The translations under genes and the position numbers were made by a program. From positions 1 through 18,276 of the forward strand of contig DAHXOQ010000024.1 of assembly GCA_027364815.1 (NCBI GenBank): DNA of 18,276 bases. The letters are read 5' to 3'. The stretch comes from Acidobacteriaceae bacterium (lineage in GTDB: Bacteria; Acidobacteriota; Terriglobia; Terriglobales; Acidobacteriaceae). Shown here one piece after another: positions 14,007-18,276 of this stretch. How positions within the stretch are numbered: position 1 is the stretch's first letter; every line of letters begins with the position of its first letter. The notes beneath the pieces are model-generated. The model saw only the letters and a list, made by a program, of their open reading frames with translations, was not told the origin of the DNA and ran no database searches.

Positions 14007-15272
14007 TTGAATCAGGCAGAAAAGCAGGAACTCGATCATCATATTCTCAGCCCTGTCATAGCAAAAAATTCGGCCGGTGAGCCGCACGTACACTCCCGCG
14101 ATGCGGCAACCTCCGCCGCAGCCGCAAGAGTCCTCGCTCACTATGCGCAGTTGCCCAGCTTTAGTTCGCTCAATCCTGATTGGCGCACCAGCAATCCTGA
14201 TTCGCGCGCAAAAAATCATCAACCACACATGCGCACTTCAGTGTTGGCAAACCAAATTCAAAATCCTGCGCTCAAATCTCCAGCTCTCGCTGATGTGAAA
14301 CCTCTTGCATGGTTCACAAAAGTAGAAGAAACTAAAGTTGTAAGGAGATCGGCCAGGCACAAGAGCAGCAATCAATCAGTAAGCCCCAATTCGATTGAGG
14401 AGGCTGATGTGCAAATGAATGCAGACGTGATTGAAGCAGCAGGCAATGTGCGTGAGTGGACAAGTCCAACGCTCAATCAATTTCCTCTCCGCTTCGCTGA
14501 CAACAGCGCCGAACTCCGCAAAACCCTCGCCGTCCCCGCAGATTCGGGCATTCAACTCAACATCTTTGAAGTTGATCCCGGCATCCTGAAGACCGAGCCA
14601 ATCCCTGTAGCTGTGCAATCAGTTGAGCAGCCACTATCCATGCAGCTCGACTTTGAAGCCCAGCTCAAATTTGAACTTCAACCCGAGGTTGTGCCTCAGC
14701 CCGCATTTGAACCACAACTCACAACAAGCATCTCCCCTTCAATCAATTCATCGGCTACAGACTGGACCGAAGTTGACTCGCAAATCCAGCCAGCAGCAAT
14801 CGAGATACAAAAGCCGGTAACTGCGGTCATTCCTCAGAACTCAACCTCACGAAGCACAACTCCGCAAAGCGCACCCTGGTCCCGACGCACCATGGCCGGA
14901 GTTGTCGACTTCTCGCTCATCCTCACCTGCTTTGCCTCGCTCACCTATGCAGCCGCTAGATTCTTCCCAGGCGCTGCAACAGCGAATCCATCTCTCAAGC
15001 TCGGAGTTCTTGCCTTCTTCACAATCGCAACCCTGTACCAGGCATTCTTTTTGCTCCTCTTCCGTGTGACGCCTGGAGCGCGCTTTGCAGAACTCAGCAT
15101 GAGCAGCTTCGAAACCACCCAACCCACCGAGCGTCAGATGGGGCTTCGCCTGCTACTTCTGCCCGTCTCAATTCTTCCCGCAGGTCTGGGACTCCTCTGG
15201 GCACTCTTCGATCCCAATAGTCTTTGTCTCCACGACCGCCTCTCACGCACTTGCTTGCGTTATCAATACTGA
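14007..15272 (+). CDS. RDD-family membrane protein with long low-complexity N-terminus
   Basis: The last 130 residues of this 421-residue protein carry an RDD domain: the opening WSRRTMAGVVDFSLIL (about 291-306), a second hydrophobic segment (332-353), then TPGARFAELSM, a third segment (382-402), and the closing CLHDRLSRTCL, which matches the usual H-D-R-x-S-x-T ending. RDD proteins are small membrane proteins, some linked to ion exchange. The first 290 residues have no recognised domain; they are rich in Ala, Ser, Asn, Gln, Pro and Glu, with repeated F-E-x-Q-L/P phrases around 214-238. The start TTG 14007 is supported by AAGAGG at 13994-13999, 7 bases upstream. The gene stands alone on this strand. 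Confidence 0.82.
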   Translation: MNQAEKQELDHHILSPVIAKNSAGEPHVHSRDAATSAAAARVLAHYAQLPSFSSLNPDWRTSNPDSRAKNHQPHMRTSVLANQIQNPALKSPALADVKPLAWFTKVEETKVVRRSARHKSSNQSVSPNSIEEADVQMNADVIEAAGNVREWTSPTLNQFPLRFADNSAELRKTLAVPADSGIQLNIFEVDPGILKTEPIPVAVQSVEQPLSMQLDFEAQLKFELQPEVVPQPAFEPQLTTSISPSINSSATDWTEVDSQIQPAAIEIQKPVTAVIPQNSTSRSTTPQSAPWSRRTMAGVVDFSLILTCFASLTYAAARFFPGAATANPSLKLGVLAFFTIATLYQAFFLLLFRVTPGARFAELSMSSFETTQPTERQMGLRLLLLPVSILPAGLGLLWALFDPNSLCLHDRLSRTCLRYQY

Positions 15273-15519
15273 CCCGGGCGGGAATTCAATCAATTGCCCA
15301 ACTTGATTTTGCTTTTCCAGCACGCTCTGTGCCACTACGCGAACAATTGCTATGCTAAGCCGCTCTATCAGCGCCGCAACTCAGCAATGCCGGAGATGAA
15401 ATCAAGGGCTCTTCCGGCGCGTCGGGTCTTGAATGTGAATTGAAGTCGACGCAATCGCACGACTCCGGAAATTATTTTTTTAAAGCCGCACGCTAAAAAA
15501 ATTCTAAAATCACCAGTAC
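15273..15519. other. Convergent gap without a gene
   Basis: No convincing gene or terminator was seen between the RDD gene and the end of the GNAT gene. The stretch 15471-15508 is rich in A and T runs, which could serve Rho-independent termination, but no strong stem precedes them on either strand. Confidence 0.4.
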
Positions 15520-16047
15520 CTATTTCAGCCGCTTCGCCAGCAAGATCGTATGGCATTCAACGCCCGGCTTCAAAGCGCGATGAAATCCAAATGCCTCCCT
15601 GCCCGTCTCTTCAAATCCAAATCGATTGTAAAGAGGCAATAATTCTGCACGCAAACTCAGCACTGAAATCTCAACTCTCCTGCAATCCTGCGCGCGAAAA
15701 TAATCCTCCGCCGCTTCCATCATCCTTCGCGCAATCCCTGCACCCTGCAACTCCGGCCTCACAGCCAGCAAGCCCATGTATCCCGCACGCTCCTCATTCC
15801 CAAAATCCCGTCCGCGCAACTCCGCATAAACGCACGCCACAATCGGCCCACCTGCGCACTCCATCGCCACAAATATTTTTCCCTTCGCCAGCTCACTCTG
15901 AATCCGAGTTGCATCCGTTCGCGTCCCCTCCAGAAAATTCTCAATCGAGTACGCCTCGTTCACTAACTCCACAAGCGCCGGAAGATCCCCGCCCGTTGCC
16001 TCGCGTATCAAAATCCCTTCACTCTTCATTCCTTCTTTTATCTCCAT
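15520..16047 (-). CDS. GNAT-family N-acetyltransferase
   Basis: GNAT enzymes move an acetyl group from acetyl-CoA to an amine on a small molecule or protein. The product (175 residues from ATG 16047) has the fold in order: ILIREATGGDLPALVELVNEAY at the start, a strand IFVAMECAGGPIVACVYAEL, the acetyl-CoA loop in motif A, YMGLLAVRPELQGAGIARRMM (R-P-x-x-Q-G-x-G-I-A), then VEISVLSLRAELLPLYNRFGFEETGRE and a final strand. The substrate cannot be told. The start is uncertain: GTG 16068, ATG 16047 (GAG 5 bases upstream) and ATG 16029 (AGGA directly adjacent) are all in frame. It runs opposite to its neighbours and is not obviously linked to them. Confidence 0.9.
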   Translation of the reverse strand: MEIKEGMKSEGILIREATGGDLPALVELVNEAYSIENFLEGTRTDATRIQSELAKGKIFVAMECAGGPIVACVYAELRGRDFGNEERAGYMGLLAVRPELQGAGIARRMMEAAEDYFRAQDCRRVEISVLSLRAELLPLYNRFGFEETGREAFGFHRALKPGVECHTILLAKRLK

Positions 16048-16155
16048 AAAACTCGGCGCTCTGCCCACTCAACCGCGCTATACCCAGAGGCTATCATGTT
16101 CAAAAAACCGCACACTGTGACCGCCATGATTCACAAGACTCCCCCCAACAGAGCA

Positions 16156-16184
16156 TTGACTCACGCCCTCCCGCGCCGTACCCT
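16156..16184 (+). promoter_or_regulatory. Candidate promoter of the DUF177-rpmF-plsX unit
   Basis: TTGACT at 16156-16161 is one base from the -35 consensus; TACCCT at 16179-16184, 17 bases later, matches -10 at only three positions. Transcription would then begin close to 16190, at the ATG itself. Confidence 0.35.
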
Positions 16185-16190
16185 CAAATT

Positions 16191-16742
16191 ATGGAATTTC
16201 TAGTCACCGAGCTCGAACGTGAGCCCATTGAATTTGACCTCTCCCTCCCGGCTGGAGCCATCGACCTGGGCGGCGAAGCGCTCCAATCCGGCCCGCTCGC
16301 CACAAAAGGCGTCGCTGAAGTCATCCACGAGCACCGCGGACCCCGCGAAATCGTCACTGATATCCGCCTCAAGGGCAACTTTTCCGGCACTTTTGAGGCC
16401 CCCTGCGCCCGGTGCGTCGAACCCGTTCAGCACGTACTCGGAACCACCTTCGACCTCCTTTTCCGCCCCGCCGGAGTCGATGCCAGCGGTTCTGAGCGCG
16501 CCGTCCATGCACCAGACATGGAAATCGGTTATTATGAGAATGGTAGTCTGTTGCTTGAAGATGTCTTGCGGGAGCAGGTTTTGCTTGCACTCCCTGCCAG
16601 AACCCTGTGCAAGCCCGACTGCAAAGGACTATGCCCGCGCTGCGGCCAGAACCGTAACCAGATTGCCTGCTCCTGTGACGAGGGTCCTCAAGACCCCCGG
16701 TGGAAGGCCCTGGCGGAGATCAGCAGCCGGATTAAATCCTGA
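16191..16742 (+). CDS. DUF177 (YceD-family) protein with zinc-ribbon cysteines
   Basis: DUF177/YceD proteins are widely encoded next to rpmF and are linked to large-subunit rRNA or ribosomal protein handling; the exact role is unsettled. The 183-residue product shows the family plan: an N-terminal beta-rich half with GNFSGTFEAPCARCVEP (Cys72, Cys75), an acidic loop, then LLLEDVLREQVLLALPARTLCKPDCKGLCPRCG, with a cysteine set at 140, 144, 148, 151, 160 and 162 that suggests metal binding. The ATG at 16191 has no ribosome binding site in the preceding 15 bases and sits where the candidate promoter would start the RNA, hinting at leaderless translation. It is followed after 103 bases by rpmF. 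Confidence 0.9.
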   Translation: MEFLVTELEREPIEFDLSLPAGAIDLGGEALQSGPLATKGVAEVIHEHRGPREIVTDIRLKGNFSGTFEAPCARCVEPVQHVLGTTFDLLFRPAGVDASGSERAVHAPDMEIGYYENGSLLLEDVLREQVLLALPARTLCKPDCKGLCPRCGQNRNQIACSCDEGPQDPRWKALAEISSRIKS

Positions 16743-16745
16743 AAA

Positions 16746-16769
16746 TTCAACCCTTTTTGTTGAAAAGGG
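16746..16769 (+). other. Two mutually exclusive hairpins before rpmF
   Basis: TTCAAC (16746-16751) can pair with GTTGAA (16759-16764), or CCCTTTT (16751-16757) can pair with AAAAGGG (16763-16769); the arms overlap, so only one can form. They start right after the DUF177 stop. A further stem GTGCG/CGCAC (16791-16795, 16804-16808) follows a T6 tract. The arrangement resembles an attenuator or a protein-binding leader for L32, but this is untested. Confidence 0.35.
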
Positions 16770-16845
16770 AAGTCTTTGCCCGCGTTTTTTGTGCGCATGA
16801 ATTCGCACGTTAAGTACCCGGCAAAGCAGATGAAAGGAACAAGAA

Positions 16846-17034
16846 ATGCCTAATCCTAAACGCCGCCACTCGAAGCGCCGCACGGCTCTCCGCCGTTCGC
16901 ACGACTTCCTCTCGGCTCCAGCCCTCTCCGAGTGCCCAAGCTGCCACGAAAAGCGCCAGCCTCATCGCGTCTGCCCCAAGTGCGGCCAGTACCAGGGCCG
17001 TCAGGTCATTGACACCAAGGAAGCTGTCAGCTAA
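16846..17034 (+). CDS. rpmF: Large-subunit ribosomal protein L32 (bL32)
   Basis: The 62-residue basic protein begins MPNPKRRHSKRRTALRRSHD, the characteristic N-terminus of bL32, and carries a zinc-ribbon with CPSC (Cys30, Cys33) and CPKC (Cys43, Cys46). AAAGGA at 16833-16838 is 7 bases before ATG 16846. It lies between the DUF177 gene and plsX, the same order as in many bacteria including E. coli yceD-rpmF-plsX. plsX starts 14 bases after its stop, so the two are almost certainly co-transcribed. Confidence 0.97.
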   Translation: MPNPKRRHSKRRTALRRSHDFLSAPALSECPSCHEKRQPHRVCPKCGQYQGRQVIDTKEAVS

Positions 17035-17048
17035 TCGGGGTTACACCG

Positions 17049-18080
17049 ATGCTCATCGATATCGTTCTTGACGCAGTCGGCTCCGACAAGGCTCCCGAGC
17101 CTGAAATCCGCGGAGCCATTCGCGCCTGTCGCAATCTCCCCGTGCGGGTCCACTTGGTGGGCCCTGAGGCGGAGCTCCGCGATCTTCTCGACGAACACCT
17201 CGAACACGAGCACCTCGAAAACCAGCCTCTCGACAATGAAGACCAGCGCATCTTCATCGTCAATGCCACCGAACGCATCGGCATGGATGAAAAAGCCGCC
17301 AGCGCAGTCCGCTCAAAAAAAGACAGCTCCATGCGCGTCGGCCTCAAGATGGTGCGCGAAGGCAAAGCCGCAGGCTTTGTCACTGCAGGCAACACCGGCG
17401 CAGCCATGGCTACTGCAAAAATGGTCCTCGGCGCTCTTGCCGGAGTTGACCGTCCCGCGCTGACAACCATCATGCCCACCTCCAAGGCCAACCCCTGCGT
17501 CCTCCTCGACGTCGGCGCCAACGTCGATTGCAAAGCCACTAACCTTGAGCAATTCGCCGTCATGGGCGAAATCTATTCCCGCAGCGTTCTCAAAATCGAG
17601 AACCCACGCGTCGGCCTCCTCGACATCGGCGAAGAAGAATCCAAGGGCAACGACCTCACGCGCGAAGCTTTCCCGCTCTTAAAAGCGCTGCCAATCAATT
17701 TCATCGGCAACGTCGAGGGGCGTGACATCTTCAACGGCCACTGTGACGTCGTTATTTGCGATGGCTTCATCGGCAACGTCGCCTTGAAGACGACGGAAGG
17801 CGCCAGCCGCCTGATGCGCGACCTCCTCCGCGAAGCTCTCACCAGCACCGTCACCGCCAAGGTCGGCGCACTTCTCTCCCGCCAGGCCTTCAACGCCTTC
17901 CGCCGCAAGCTCGATTACACCGAATACGGTGGCGCGCCCCTACTCGGCCTGCGCGGCGTCTGCATCATCGGCCACGGCTCGTCAAACGACAACGCTATTT
18001 ACAACGGCATCCGTGTCGCCGCCGAGTTCGCCCAGGCCAAGGTCAACTCCGGCATCGAAGCCACCCTCCGCGCTTCCTGA
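17049..18080 (+). CDS. plsX: Phosphate acyltransferase PlsX
   Basis: PlsX turns acyl-ACP and phosphate into acyl-phosphate, the acyl donor for PlsY in phospholipid synthesis; it acts at the inner face of the membrane. The 343-residue protein has the family landmarks: IVLDAVGSDKAPEPEIRGA near the start, IGMDEKAASAVRSKKDSSM, GFVTAGNTGAAMA, CVLLDVGANVDC, GLLDIGEEESKGND, FIGNVEGRDIF, CDVVICDGFIGNVALK and YGGAPLLGLRGVCIIGHGSS. The opening reads DAVGSD where DAMGGD is more usual. An acidic, His-rich stretch at about 48-65 looks like a small lineage insertion. The ATG at 17049 is 14 bases after rpmF, with a weak GGGG upstream, so translational coupling is likely. No fabH or fabD follows inside the window. 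Confidence 0.96.
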   Translation: MLIDIVLDAVGSDKAPEPEIRGAIRACRNLPVRVHLVGPEAELRDLLDEHLEHEHLENQPLDNEDQRIFIVNATERIGMDEKAASAVRSKKDSSMRVGLKMVREGKAAGFVTAGNTGAAMATAKMVLGALAGVDRPALTTIMPTSKANPCVLLDVGANVDCKATNLEQFAVMGEIYSRSVLKIENPRVGLLDIGEEESKGNDLTREAFPLLKALPINFIGNVEGRDIFNGHCDVVICDGFIGNVALKTTEGASRLMRDLLREALTSTVTAKVGALLSRQAFNAFRRKLDYTEYGGAPLLGLRGVCIIGHGSSNDNAIYNGIRVAAEFAQAKVNSGIEATLRAS

Positions 18081-18276
18081 CCCAAGCCGTTGTTCTTGCC
18101 AGTCTTATTGCCCCACGTTGCATCCATCGCGTCCTTGTCGCACGCTACCATAGGCGTGTCGTGCGCGCCCGCCTGCCCGTTGCCCGTCCCGGCTTTAAGG
18201 TATGTTAGGACGTAGGGTAGCGAGTTGGCGGCAGACCCCCGCCAGCACCTTCTTCGTATCCAACGCACCGTTCGCC
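18081..18276. other. Terminal stretch without a convincing gene
   Basis: After plsX no ordinary terminator is visible. TGGCGG (18226-18231) pairs with CCGCCA (18239-18244) around a 7-base loop with no T tract. On the minus strand a frame is open from the window edge (18276) to a TAA at 18205-18207, giving 23 residues that end GGGLPPTRYPTS. This could be the tail of a gene outside the window or chance. Confidence 0.3.

Noticed and set aside
15591..16049. Pro/Ser-rich open frame on the plus strand over the GNAT gene
   Set aside because: The composition is that of an antisense shadow, while the minus strand has a textbook GNAT motif.
16077..16103. Promoter for the GNAT gene (TTGAAC, 15 bases, TATAGC on the minus strand)
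   Set aside because: The spacer is short and both boxes are imperfect, so it was not listed as a feature.
17999..18268. 89-codon minus-strand frame at the end of the window
   Set aside because: It overlaps the plsX end and shows no domain or binding site; the composition fits chance reading.

Overview
The window looks like a chromosomal segment of an acidobacterium, probably from the Terriglobia/Acidobacteriaceae. This is inferred from gene order and protein style, not from a marker gene. The evidence is moderately high GC, a TonB-type protein with an acidobacterial-looking N-terminus, several exbD copies next to a TPR lipoprotein, and an LptD gene showing a two-membrane envelope. Almost all genes concern the cell envelope. 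No rRNA, tRNA, CRISPR array, transposase or prophage gene was seen.

Plus strand, 1-4301: the C-terminal part of a LolA-like/outer-membrane lipoprotein-sorting-like protein, a 445-base gene-free leader with a candidate promoter, then yajC, secD and secF, the accessory part of the Sec translocon. Plus strand, 4341-8709: a candidate promoter with an overlapping palindrome, then a TonB-type energy transducer, ExbB, three ExbD paralogs and a TPR lipoprotein, closed by a strong intrinsic terminator. This is one proton-motive-force energy-transduction unit.

Minus strand, 13688 down to 8984: lptD, a lipoprotein of the DsbA/thioredoxin type with a CPYC site, and a SurA-like lipoprotein with a parvulin domain. 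The three fit together: LptD inserts LPS in the outer membrane, its maturation needs disulfides, and SurA-type chaperones fold outer-membrane barrels. This is the most attractive functional cluster of the window.

14007-15272 (+) encodes an RDD-family membrane protein with a long low-complexity N-terminal extension, and 15520-16047 (-) a GNAT acetyltransferase. From 16191 (+) comes the conserved set DUF177 (YceD family)-rpmF-plsX, linking a zinc-ribbon protein, ribosomal protein L32 and phospholipid synthesis. The last 196 bases hold no convincing gene.

Several starts are better placed at rare codons or internal sites supported by Shine-Dalgarno sequences (yajC, secF, tonB-like, dsbA-like, RDD gene). 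Several intergenic spacers hold inverted repeats that may act on mRNA; these were found by eye and were not tested by folding or comparison. No clearly new large system was found. The best leads are the lptD-dsbA-like-surA-like cluster, the ExbD copy with a CxxC motif, and the structured spacers.
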